Positions 33,018-44,015 of a DNA stretch of 64,000 nt are shown here, piece after piece (position 1 is the stretch's first letter; every line of letters starts with the position of its first letter). The stretch spans positions 32,488,118 to 32,552,117 of the forward strand of contig CM044959.1 in the NCBI GenBank assembly GCA_024516035.1, in the 5' to 3' direction. This DNA comes from Bactericera cockerelli (Eukaryota; Arthropoda; Insecta; Hemiptera; Triozidae). The notes below the pieces were generated by a model. The model was not told the origin of the DNA and did not search any database. It saw nothing but the letters and a program-made list of their open reading frames with translations. Made by a program: the position numbers and the translations under genes.

Positions 33018-34851
33018 TAGCGGGCTACGCCCGCTTCGCGTGGCCAAGGCATGGCCACGCTGGTTCGAACCCCCGCGCCGACAAAAAATCCTGTGTACAT
33101 AATACCGTTTCACCTGCACCAGCCCCTGTGAATATAACTGCCTCGATAATGTTTTTTTTTAAGGATGTAATTTGAAGCCGCGTGCCGTTACACAATTTCG
33201 GGGGTCCCAGATTTCTTAGTACTTAATATTACTGGTGCTCCAACCTTAAGGCATAGCCGATGGGGTGGCAAGCCAGGAGGATTTAGTGTATTAAGAAATT
33301 CGGTTGGGTAATGGATGGCTTCTTCCTCTTCCACAACAGTATCTACGGATTCGTAAGTTGATAGTTCAGAAGGCATTCTTTTTAATAAGTCATTATTAAT
33401 TTCCAGAGCATTATCATTCTTAGGTGTTAGCCCTTATCTTTAGCCAAAAAGGGACAACAATACTTGGGTCATCTAGATTGGGGTAGCTAGTGTCTAGGAA
33501 GGTGTTGTAATCGACTAATAACTGACAGTGTTCGGTAGGAATTAGAATTTTTTCATTTTGTTCAGGTAACTGTCCATCACCTATCCGAAGCAAAAGCTTC
33601 GAATAAACTTCTGCATTTTGATCAGCGTGAAGGTGTACACGCATATTCAACTTTAAAGAAAGAATAGTGTTATCTGTGGCCACAAAATGGATGATTTTAA
33701 ACATGCCTTCACTTCGTCAGCTCTTGTTCCACGTGGAACAACGGATAAAGTTTGTCTAAAATCTCCAGACAGTAGCACAGTTTTACCACCCATAAGATTT
33801 TTAAAACCACAAATGTCTTGTAGAGTACGGTCCAGTGTCTCTAAGCCAGTTTTTATGAGTCATTGTACATTCATCATATACGATCAACTTGCAATCCCTG
33901 AGGACTTTGGCCATATCACTTTGCATTCCAATAGTACAGCTTGGTGTATCTACTGAATTCAAATTGAGCGGCAATTTCAAAGCAGAATGAGCAGTGCGGC
34001 CTCCTTCTATCAGTGTGGCGGCAATACCGGAAATATTGCCAGTAATGGCAATATTTCCATCTTTGCGTATTGTAGCTAACAAAAGGTTTATTCAGAATGT
34101 TTTTCCAGTTCCACCTGGAGCATCTAGGAAGAACAAATTATTACCTATAGAATCAAGAGATGAAGTGACGCTCTGAAGTACAGTTTCATACACGTATCTC
34201 TGTTCAATATTGAGTAATGGCACTTTTTCAGAGACGAAAGACCTCATTTGAAACGTGTTGTATGAAATTTCTGCCAAATAAGTTCTGTTGGTAAAAATGT
34301 TCACATTGCTTGCGCATCATCAAGTAACAAACCCATGGCTAGGCATGCAGCATGGAACGTAGGGTATTCAATGCCGCCTACCATTTTGAGGCTTCTGAAT
34401 GAAGTAGGTCCTCGCACTTTATGTAGAAGTAATCGTAGGTAGAAACATTCTGAGTCATTCGGATGTACGGTATAAACTGTACCAAGAACGTGGTCTTTTT
34501 TTACACCCGGATGTCCTGGGACAATTGATCCTTTTTTCCTTCTTTGGAACATGTTGTTTTTCCACACATAAAACGCTGGTACTTCATTATAAAAAAGAGC
34601 CTTTACAAATTCATCCTGGTTGCATAGTTGGAAAAACGCCATTAATGTTGTTTTGGGCTAGTTGTCAATTCTCTGTTGGACATTTTCGGTTGTAAAAACT
34701 ACCCTTTGTCCATTTTCAAAGTGGACGGCCAAATGTATGACAGGAGAGTATCTTTCATGAATCGAAAAACATAGTATTCGCCATCCAATTTGACCATAAG
34801 TTGAGAACCCCTATTTTCTTTTAAAATTTGTTTCTTATTATTCCCCTACAC
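33018..34851 (-). pseudogene. Helitron: Pif1-like helicase end of a Rep/helicase ORF, broken, with intact 3' terminus
   Basis: The minus strand ends GCGGGCgtaGCCCGC-TAGT at 33018, the hairpin plus CTAG(T) terminus of a Helitron. Upstream on that strand lie pieces of one helicase in several frames. Around 34300-34830 are FYVWKNNMFQRRKKG and FYLRLLLHKVRG. At 34092-34304 is GGTGKT (Walker A). At 33801-34082 are LIEGGRTAHSALKLPLN and DECTM (Walker B). At 33420-33704 are LNMRVHL and LLRIGDG. At 33120-33376 are NPPGLPPHRL and, in another frame, LCNGTRL. At least four frame changes or stops separate them. The 5' part, including any Rep nuclease domain, is in or beyond the N gap. The insertion sits in R1 copy 1 between A and T, the usual Helitron target. 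Confidence 0.9.
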
Positions 34852-34951
34852 NNNNNNNNNNNNNNNNNNNNNNNNNNNNNNNNNNNNNNNNNNNNNNNNN
34901 NNNNNNNNNNNNNNNNNNNNNNNNNNNNNNNNNNNNNNNNNNNNNNNNNNN
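34852..34951. other. Assembly gap, 100 N
   Basis: Exactly 100 N, the conventional length for a gap of unknown size. Left is the Helitron helicase and right is the inside of an R1 foldback arm, so repeat collapse probably caused it. Confidence 0.95.
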
Positions 34952-35467
34952 TAAAAAAAGAAGAACGCCTCACTCAAAAGAATGATTATAATTAGCTAAA
35001 AATAAATGATATCAAATTGAGAACACCTTACCCCTTCTCATTCTGTATCTCTGCACTCCTCTCTGAATTTATTCCTCTTATGTTTATCTTTCTTTATCTT
35101 TTCTAGGGGTCATCCCAAACTTGATTTCTCTTTAAATTTACTTGTTGCACGGCAATAAAAAAGGCGGTCGGAGTATGATTTTTCTGAACTTATTTGATTT
35201 GAATCGAGAAAATTACACCGCGACCGCCATTTTTTATTGCCGTTCAACAAGTAAATTTAAAGAGAAATCAAGTTTGGGATGACCCCTAGAAAGGATAAAG
35301 AAAGATAAACATAAGAGGAATAAATTCAGAAAGGAGTGCAGAGAAATAGAATGAGAGGGGCTAAAGGTGTTCTCAATTTGATATCATTTATTTTTAGCTA
35401 ATTATAATCATTCTATTGAGTGGGGCGTTCTTCTTTTTTTAACCACGAAGTGGTGTTTTTGGGGGAT
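34952..35467. repeat. R1 internal foldback, left end lost in gap
   Basis: The two arms of about 240 bp are nearly perfect inverted copies around a short centre near 35190 (GGCGGTCGG..CCGCGACCGCC). Matches 51914-52436. Confidence 0.85.
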
Positions 35468-36030
35468 ATCAGTTCTTTTTGTACGAAAATATAGGTTCAT
35501 ACACTACTGAAACATTATGAATAACAAAAGTAAATAAGCTGGGAAAATGTGAATGTACCAAGTTGTCTTTTTTTTAAGATATAGTTTTAGCAGTACGTAT
35601 TTAATTTTTCTAAGGTCAATATGTATTTGGATCACAGATTTGGCCCCCTGAGTCCCTAAAGTGAGTAAATAATATATAAATTTGCAATGCAAGACCTTTT
35701 GATTCTATACTCAACATGATTAGGTTTATCTTTCAATGCTACATAGACCTCGGAGCCTCCTATGAGGGACACTAAAACACCTGGATTTACAAATGCCAAA
35801 GAAATTAATTTCTAACCACCTTATCAAGGTGAGGTAATGAGTTCTCTCCCGTTGACCTTTTCTTACCCGAATTCTCTCCGGCTTGTTGCAGGGGTCACCA
35901 CGAGTATCTCTCCCGGAAATAAGACCATGCTTTTTTACATTAGGCATTTAAGAAAATGAAAATTATAAAATTATCATTTTTATATAAGAATCGGCCTTTT
36001 ATAAGGAAATCTTTTAAATCTCTAACTAAT

Positions 36031-36224
36031 GAAAGGCAATGCCTTCAGTGTATAGTAGAGTTAGGTAAAATACATAGAAGGCCATGCCTCAGAAATATAG
36101 TAGGGTTAGGGATAATACATAGAAGGCAATGCCTCGGGTTTATATAGGGTTAGGTAAATATATAGGCCATGCCTTGGGTTTATCATAGGGTTAGGAAAAA
36201 TACATAGAAGGCCATGCCTCAGGT
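36031..36224. repeat. Minisatellite of about 45-bp units within R1
   Basis: Units of the form TAGGGTTAGG, AAAATACATAGAAGGCCATG, CCTC recur about five times (GGCCATGCC or GGCAATGCC at 36033, 36079, 36124, 36162 and 36210). R1 copy 3 has only about one unit (52913-52970), so unit number varies. Confidence 0.8.
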
Positions 36225-36389
36225 CTATATCAATGATTCCTAGGTGTTTCGATTATATTTTTTATGCTAGGTCTAAACTATGTAGGTATAAAATCAGATA
36301 AAAATGCAAGCGACGCGACGGGAGACTATTTGGTGTTGATAAAACCATGAGCGAGAGAGAACTCGGTGGTGACGTCCCTTATCAATACC

Positions 36390-36790
36390 TCACGAGGTAT
36401 GAGTGTACCCCGGACATAATGGACAGAGAAAAAAAACTTCCCTGAAGGGGATCGAACCCAAGACATCATGCGTGCAAGCCTAGTATGTTACCCACTTGGC
36501 CAAAGTCACTACTTTGTCACAATTTTTAGTGAGTAGCATCGATATTATGAGATTGTCCAAAATCAATCTCGTAATGCCGCCACAGGTCATTGCCCAATTC
36601 TGCAACTACTAAAATTTTCCTCGCGAGAGTAATGGGGTCGTCATGAAGATCAAATATAAAGATCGGAAAAACAAAACAACGTTAAGCCCAAATTGAAAAT
36701 ATAGAGCTAAAAAATTTCGTCCCCGCCAGGATTCGAACCCATGCTGACTGGGAGGCAGGTCGAGCATGCTACCAATAGACAAAGTTATCT
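36390..36790 (-). mobile_element. Dimer of two S1-type tRNA-derived SINEs inside R1 copy 2
   Basis: Two tRNA-like heads on the minus strand: one with B box GTTCGAATCCTGG near 36725-36740, the other with TTGGGTTCGATCCCC near 36444-36458. The 3' tail of the first (TTGTGACAAAGTAG) runs straight into the A-box region of the second (GGCCAAGTGGGTAAC). The same dimer occurs in copies 3 and 4, but not in copy 1. Confidence 0.75.
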
Positions 36791-37740
36791 TCTAAAGAAA
36801 CGGACAGAAAATGAACTAACTAAATTAATACTTGGAAACTTAAACATCAAAATTTTGCAGTGAGAGTGCAAGGTCATCTCGAAAAATACATACTGGCCAA
36901 GATCTGACCACTAAGCTAAGGATTCGAAGGTACCTACCCGCCAAAGAAAATGAAAAGGCCACCAGGTGCCCCCAGTGGACCGGATGAAGGAATAAAATCA
37001 ATAAATTTGGTATCTGCTCATCAAGATCTTTCATTTGATACCACTTAAGATTAGTATTATCCTTCAATTCCCGATTTGGGCTCCCAAAACCCGAGGCCGC
37101 CCAAATGGGCCGCCCGCTTATAATTTAGAATTTTTTTTGGTCCGGGCTCATCTCCATTATATCTTGATCACTTTAGACACCTCACTTAATCTTCAGTGCC
37201 AAGTTAAAGACACGAAGTCGGATCTCAAAGGATCCGTATGAAAAAAAAAAAACAGAAAAAAAAAATTATGAATCTTTTCATGTCTTTCACGATTGTTGGG
37301 GGGTCTCGAAAATAGGGTTCCCGGTGGCCTAGGAAGTCAAACAAAGAGTCAAATCAACTTATTTTTCAACGTAAAGCCCATTTCTGTAATAAAATCGCGA
37401 TTTTTGAATTTCATGTTGCACTTTTCGCTGGCTGAAAGTACATGAAATGCATGGGAACTATGTTTTCCGTAACCTTACACTCTGCCGGGCTGTCTCTTTC
37501 TTTGTATAGGCGTTCTTCACACCTCGGCCGAGGTGTTTGATTCTTTCGTAATCCATATGTAAGTAGCTTATTATCCTGGGTGAAACAAATCTGGCATTTA
37601 TACTTACTTGAGTTACCTAGGTAGAAAGAAAAAAGTCACCATAACCTAACTGAAAATTAGTACTTACCACTTTGTATAAATCAGTACTCACCTTAAATTT
37701 TGTTGAATTAGGATAGTTGAGAATTTTGTACTTTGCAGAT

Positions 37741-37967
37741 TTTTCATAAGCTTGTCAAAAAATAAGGTACAAGACTTGCCGATACAGAATTTTTTGTTAA
37801 ATTTAGAATGTATCAAAAACGTAATTTTACCATAAAAAATAAATTTGAAGAAAATCAGTTTAGTTTTGGAAATACAAGTGATTTAGTATAAAATCTCAAA
37901 ATTGCCATGTGTGATACAATGTGAACCCATCATGAGGAAGTATTGTGTCCATAATTAGCAGTATTTT
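37741..37967. repeat. RA repeat, 3' fragment (third copy)
   Basis: From CTTGTCAAAAAATAAGGTAC to GAGGAAGTATTGTGTCC and ATAATTAGCAGT plus T run, it matches the last 230 bp of the repeats at 21090 and 21876, more diverged. The same end point next to a T run marks a true element end. Confidence 0.8.
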
Positions 37968-39994
37968 TTTAATAACTCATGATAGCTGAAAATTTCAGTG
38001 TCTTCATTTAAGTTCCTATGCGGTAAGTTAAGGCAAACGAACTTATAGGAGAAATCAGCGGACACACTGAATTCATCAAAAAAATCTCTGAAGAAAAAAT
38101 GAAGGCCTCGAAAAATATACTTCCAAGATTTTATGCACACACTGGACTTGACGCAGACAATGTATTTAATGCAGACAAAGAGATACAACAATATTGGAAG
38201 TGGACATATTATTTATATGAGTGATTACACCGACAAACATTGATGATGAGGGCAAAAAAGGAAAAGTTGCTAGCTTAAGAAACTTCTTGTCCCACGTTCA
38301 CAGTCTTTTTGTACCACTCGCATGATGAGTTAGATTATTTTTTTGAAAAACATAAAATGTTCATAAAAATAATTATAATAAAAGATAATGCAGTCTACAA
38401 TGCATAAACTTGCAACAATATTGATGTTCCAAAAGTCTAATATACTCGTACGTACATACTCGTACATATGTACATGATTTTTTTTTTCTTCGAAATTCTA
38501 TGGATGTAACAATTTATTCTACATACATACATTACATTATACTGAACTTTTCTGAACTTTCTGTTGCTTTCGAAAAATACAAACACAAAAATTAAATGGA
38601 ATTTTATCGTTATCGAACATGCCAGAAGCAATCTGATCGTTAAATCTCCCTATGAATAAATGTCGAAAAAAATGAACATTCAGAGAAAAGTAAACATACA
38701 AATCGGATTGTCTCATGATTGAGGATGAATGTTTTGTTTACAATCTTTAACATGAGCAGAGCTTAACTAGGGCGGCATGAGTTCTTTTTCCATATATGTT
38801 GGTGCAAGTTAACAGCAGAGTGTGAAAAAGATTGTTAGACAAATTTATGAACTACGGTTCATAAACATCTATATTACTAATGGTACACATTGACTTGTCG
38901 TAAAAAACAAATTTAAAGGAAATCTTGAAAAACAATCGAAAAATACAAGAAATTTTGTTAATTCCTGCATGCGAAGGTGTGCAACTGTGCATCGAAACAA
39001 GAAAGTTTTTATTTACTCGTAAATTTAGTGAGAGCAGTTCTTTTTACCTGAACGCTCGGGGCGAAATAAAATAAATAAATAGACAATATCCAGATAACAA
39101 GTTACTTAAATCAGAACTTAAATACTTAAATTTCCCCATTAAAAAAAAACACGCAAAATCTAGACTTGAGTTTACAGAGGCAGAACAAAACTGTCTATTA
39201 AATTCGCGATGTCCATGTGGATGACTATGAAAAGTCTAAAGGACAAGAGCCGCTGATCTCACTGTATGGATGCGAGGGACCCAACTCTGAACCCATGGTC
39301 CCCACTCGATATTTTCACATGGAGCTTAAAATAGACTGCTATTAAAGCCCAAGTCGAAATAACTGAACAAATACCATGCTATGTATTTAAACTTTGCCCT
39401 TTTTTGTTTGCGTTTGACAAAAAAAAAAGCAGAAAATTCAATCAGAAAATTTCCCGAGAGCTAGAGCATGATTTAACAGCATGTGTTATGTGTTCATGTC
39501 GTATCGTTCCTCTTTATGGATATTTATCACTTGTTCTTTCTGAAGTTTCTACTAGAAAGCCGAATGAAAAAACGGGTGCCTCTACGACCGCTACCGGGCG
39601 TTTCTTAATGGGGAAATTGTTTTGTTTAAGAATCCGAAACTGAATATTTTGGCAACAGACGTAGGCAAAACAAATATAAATGCTAATGTATGGTTGCATT
39701 ATCCTCGTATTGAAATCATTGCGAAATATGTAAGTGTAGCCTAACACTTATTATTTCGGAATGATTTCAATATTTCTCTCCAATTATGGTAGCTTCGGAG
39801 CTGTTCTTTTCTTCTTGAGATAGTCTTGAGGTACAGCCGTCCTCATGTTACGTAGTTTCATGTATGTAATCTAATCCTAATTTCTATAATGTAATTCCTC
39901 ATGCTACGTGGTTTCATGTATGTAATGTAAAGTTAATTCCATGCAAAAAGGTAATTAAACAGCTGATGTAACTACCCATTTGTCTCTGATTATA
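37968..39994. other. Unassigned stretch
   Basis: No gene recognised. Short CGTACATA-type simple sequence lies near 38445-38535. Confidence 0.4.
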
Positions 39995-41832
39995 CAGGGT
40001 GTCCCGTATACAGATGCAAATATTTTAAGGGTAGTTTCAGCCCACCGTGGACTATCATATGAGCGAAACTTGCAGTGGGGCATTTTGCTTCGTTAAAGAG
40101 TTATGGCCAAATCCCTGTTCTTCCCACAGGTCTAGAGGTCACTTGGATCGATGCACGTTTTTAAAGAAATGATAGCCAGTAAGTAATTTTTGACTTCATA
40201 TATGGATAGTCATGCATATTTCCCTTGAAATGCAGTTGGTTGCATAAAAAAATATTGAAAGACCAGAGAGATATTTAATCATAAGTTCAATACTTTTCTA
40301 AAATTTGATTTTTCCCTGTTTTCCCTTTCGTGAATTTAGAGTACTTCTACAATTGCAATTCTGCATATCACTAGTTAAAAAAATACCCTATTATGTTTAG
40401 TTTTATAAAAAAGAAAGCTCATTTATATTACTTTAAAGATCATGGAACGCAGTACACACAAAGCTCAAAAAACACTTCTGAATCATGATGGAAAATTCAA
40501 AGTTGGCTGAATTTTAACAGAATTGGCGCGTAATTTGAGGTATAAATACACTGCTCTGGGATGTTTAACAGAGGGAAATTGATCATTCACAGTGGTCGGT
40601 CGGTGTGAACTTTTATGTGAATGGGGTTACGGAATCACATAGTTATCATGAGGAAAAATGAGAGAGGCTCCAACGAAAGCAGCAACCAGTGGTGTAATTA
40701 TGGAAAAAGAATACACATGGAGAAAGACTCTGCGCTACCAACAAAAATTATGATTTTATTTTTAGAAGTAAAATTAAAAATATCATTTTTGTGTTTATCA
40801 CAATCATGATATCAAAAACATAACAAATAGTGCCGAAAATTAACCTTGGGTAAAACTAAAACATCCAACCTTAAGATTACTATTATTATTAATATTTTAT
40901 TTTTATTTTATAAACAATTGGACCAAGCTTTATTTACATTTTTTTTTTTTACAATGAACATGGTAACAATTTGTGAAATAAATATAAACAAAGACTGATC
41001 AAGGGTGGTGATACAGTGATACATGTTTGTAGTTTATTGATAAACTACAAACATGATACATTCTGCAACACAGGACATGAAATGAAAAGAACCCAAAAGA
41101 ATATGTAGCGAACCAATGGGCGAGGTTTAAAGCTTGTGGCTTTCTCTTCCACCGAACAAATTGATCGCCTTGTTATTTTAACTATTAGATTTGATTGATA
41201 ATAGTTGGTTAATAGAACTAATTGAACTCACAAAATTTTCATTTATAAATTGCAGTTGCCACAAAAATAGTCACACAGACCGCTTCAGGCATCGAGTGTT
41301 CTTCAAAATGCAATAGCGCCCAGATTCAAAATTTGAAAGATGTGTTTCTCTCCTTCTGGTGCCGTTTGATAAGGCGTATCTCATTCGTTCCTTCACGCGT
41401 CTGAAAGAACTTTGTATTTATTGAAACAAAATAGCAAAGGGTATTTTTTTACCTAGTGATACGCAGAATTGCAATTGTAGAAGTACTCTAAATTCACGAA
41501 AGGGAAAACAGGGAAAAATTGAATTTTAGAAAAATATTGAACTTATGATTAAATATCTCTCTGGTCTTTCAATATTTTTTCATGCAACCAACTGCATTTC
41601 AAGGGAAATATGCATGACTATCCATACATGAAGTCAAAAATTACTTACTGGCTACCATTTCTTTAAAAACGTGCATCGATCTAAGTGACCTCTAGACCTG
41701 TGGGAAAAACAGGGATTTGGCCATAACTCTTTAACGAAGCAAAATGCCCCACTGCAAGTTTCGCTCATATGATAGTCCACGGTGGGCTGAACCTACCCTC
41801 AAAATATTTGCATCTGTATACGGGACACCCTG
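39995..41832. mobile_element. 1.84-kb foldback element with CAGGGTGTCCC ends and TA flanks
   Basis: The left end TACAGGGTGTCCCGTATACA (from 39993) and the right end TGTATACGGGACACCCTGTA (to 41834) are perfect inverted copies. Complementarity continues about 395 bp per arm (to about 40391 and from about 41440). The centre of about 1 kb has no recognisable transposase, but holds a perfect 15-bp hairpin (41023-41056). TA flanks and the CAGGGTG start point to the Tc1/mariner superfamily and link it to 6309-7191. Confidence 0.88.
41023..41056. repeat. 15-bp perfect hairpin inside the foldback
   Basis: CATGTTTGTAGTTTA pairs with TAAACTACAAACATG across TTGA; outside it GATA/GATACA repeats on both sides. 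Confidence 0.85.
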
Positions 41833-42785
41833 TATATTTGAATGAAAATATAATTAATCAAACACACGGCGTAAAGTTCTGAGGCTACACAAGTTTTTCT
41901 CTTTTATCTCCTTCTTTGTTTTAATAAAATTAAAAACGCTTTACAAAATAAACAACATTTTCAAAACGATATCTCTCCAAGGTAAATAAAACAGTGCAAA
42001 AATGTGGGCTTTCCACACCGATAAACCTAAGCCTTCTTCGCGTGTTAAGGCCTCGTGATCATTATTATCTCTGAAATTAAATTCCAAAAAACATTTTTCA
42101 CATAATTGTGTGCGGAGGCGTTTCTTTTTCTAATTCCTGTAAAGCTATTTTTTAAGAATCCTTGTTTATCGTTCTCTTTCCATTGTAAGCAAATTCCTCA
42201 TCGGCCGGGCGGCAGGGGGTTCTGTGTATTTATGGAGGTCTAATTTCAACACACCTTTTGCAAACAAAAATTAAATTAATCGATCAAAGGTGCCTATGAG
42301 ATCGAGATATTAAGTGGACCTGCCCTACATATATTTATTAGGGTTTCGTGTAAGTATTCAGCAGTAGATTTTGTAGTAAATGGAGTGTAAGATTTCGAAA
42401 CGTACGTATAGACATAATTTAATTGTTGTGTTTGTTGTATTAGAAGCAAGCAGGTTTCATAACTGCAGAATCGGGAAAGGTGGAGTAATTAAAAGATAAT
42501 GAAAAATGAATAATGGATAAGAGGAAAAAGAATGAGTGAGGATGGAGAATAAAGAGAGGAGGGAGGATTGAGAATTAAGAGCAGAGAATAGAAGAGAGAG
42601 AGATGGAGAAGAAGGAAAGTCAATAATGGAAGGGAGACTCATTTGATTGCCCAATAAAGGCAGTGTGAGGAACAGATAGCAGACAAGTTTCCATTACAAG
42701 CTCAGATGAGGAGCCGGCCGATAAAACCATTATAAACTTTAAAATAACCTCCACTCTGAAAAGTACCCGGGACATAATCAACGAA
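41833..42785. other. Unassigned stretch
   Basis: Purine-rich on the plus strand from about 42500 to 42640. No gene recognised. Confidence 0.4.
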
Positions 42786-43033
42786 TAACGAATTTAGCGA
42801 TGTCATTATCTTCCTCTCACTATATATAACATTTTTCTCTCTCTCTTTTTTTTCTTTCTTTTCTCTGCACCACTTTCCCTCTCAATTTCCTTTCCTTCTT
42901 TCTCTTTTCTAACGAATTTAATGATGTCATTCTCTTCCTCTCTCTATATTTAACACTTTCTCTCTCTTTTCTCTGCACCCCTCTCCCTCTCAATCTCCTT
43001 TCCTTGTTTCTCTCTTTCTTTACCTCTATCTAA
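42786..43033. repeat. 124-bp pyrimidine-rich tandem duplication
   Basis: The block starting TAACGAATTTA..GATGTCATT and running through CTCTTTTCTCTGCACC is present twice with a 124-bp offset (starts 42786 and 42910). The second copy has small length changes in the T/C runs. Confidence 0.85.
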
Positions 43034-43066
43034 ACTTTTCTGTTTCCAAAGCTCAAGTTTTATCTA

Positions 43067-43290
43067 GCCAGCGGAGATGGCAGTGATGGTACATTGAATA
43101 CAGAAGTTCTCCACTAAAGTTCAGCAACGTTCACCCTGTTAAGGTCATGAGAATTGGTGAACGTTTTGCTTTAGAATCCACCCATGGTCATCGAGACAAT
43201 CGACGTTATGCTGGCTATTCGCGGCCCAACTCAGGATGGGTGAGGTTGAGTAGATGAGTGGTTTCATCAGCGAATGTTAGAAAACACGGT
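43067..43290 (+). mobile_element. 5S rRNA-derived SINE, copy 6
   Basis: AGCCAGCGGAGATGGCAGTG, TTGAATACAGAAGTTCTCC, CTAAAGTTCAGCAACGTTC, CCCATGGTCATC, GACGTTATGCTGGCTATTC, then the tail CCCAACTCAGGATGGGTGAG. An extra 50 bp or so lies inside the 5S region compared with copy 8. It sits between the pyrimidine duplication and the purine satellite. Confidence 0.65.
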
Positions 43291-43314
43291 AAGAGTAGAG
43301 TATGTGCGTGTGTT

Positions 43315-43325
43315 TCTGAGAGAAA

Positions 43326-43357
<32 letters not shown>

Positions 43358-44015
43358 AAAAGACAGAGAGAAGGAAGGAGAGAAAAGTTTAAGTAGAAAA
43401 TATAGGTGCAGATAAGAGAGAGACAGATAGTAAGAGAAGCGAGAGAGAGAAAAAAAAAAGTTGCTATCTATATCTAGGAGTACTTATTTGTGTCAAATTC
43501 CAGGATAACTGCTTCAGAAGAAAAAGGACAAAAGGAAAGGGAGTAAAAGATGACAAAAAGTGGGAGAGAGGGAGAAAATGATAGGGAGACAAGGAAGCAG
43601 GGAGAGAGAGAGAGGGAAGGAGAGAGAGAGAGGAAGCAGGGCGGGAGAGAGAGAGGCAGGGAGGGAAAGAGAGATAGGGAGGGAGAGAGGGGCCGAGGAA
43701 CGTGAGGGAGAGAGAGAGAGATAGGGAGGGGAAGAGAGGGAGGAAGGGGAAAGAGGGAAGGAGAGGAAAGAGGGAGTGAGGGGAAGAGAGGGAGGGAGGG
43801 GAAGAGAGGCCGAGGAACGTGAGGGAGAGAGAGAGTAGGGAGGGGAAGAGAGGGAGGGAGGGGAAGAGAGGCCGAGGAGCGTGAGGGAGAGAGAGAGATA
43901 GGGAGCCAGAGTGAGAGAGATAGGAGAAGAGAGGTAGGGAGACAGAGAGGGAGGGAGATAGAGAGGAAGGGAGAGAGAGGGGGAGGGGAAGAGAGGCCGA
44001 GGAACATGAGGGTGA
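43315..44015. repeat. Purine-rich satellite (GAGA/GGGA) with a 62-bp higher-order unit
   Basis: GAGA runs at 43318-43382, then a long purine-rich tract at 43556-44015. The marker GCCGAGGAACGTGAGGG recurs, with CCGAGG starting at 43693, 43810, 43872 and 43997: spacings 117, 62 and 125, multiples of about 62. The long minus-strand frames rich in S, P and L are a by-product of this composition and are not genes. Confidence 0.85.

Larger units (their letters stand above)
34952..37541 (-). mobile_element. R1 repeat, copy 2 (minus strand)
   Basis: Begins just inside the foldback (TAAAAAAAGAAGAACGCCTC), has the right foldback arm to 35467 (CACGAAGTGGTGTTTTTGGG), and ends with the palindrome ACACCTCGGCCGAGGTGT (37519-37536) and TTGAT. 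It carries the minisatellite (36031-36224), an S1-type SINE (36390-36520) and a second SINE (36530-36790), all on the minus strand. With copy 1 it forms an inverted pair about 6 kb across. No protein-coding frame is recognisable; the short frames are shared by the copies only because the DNA is. Confidence 0.85.
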
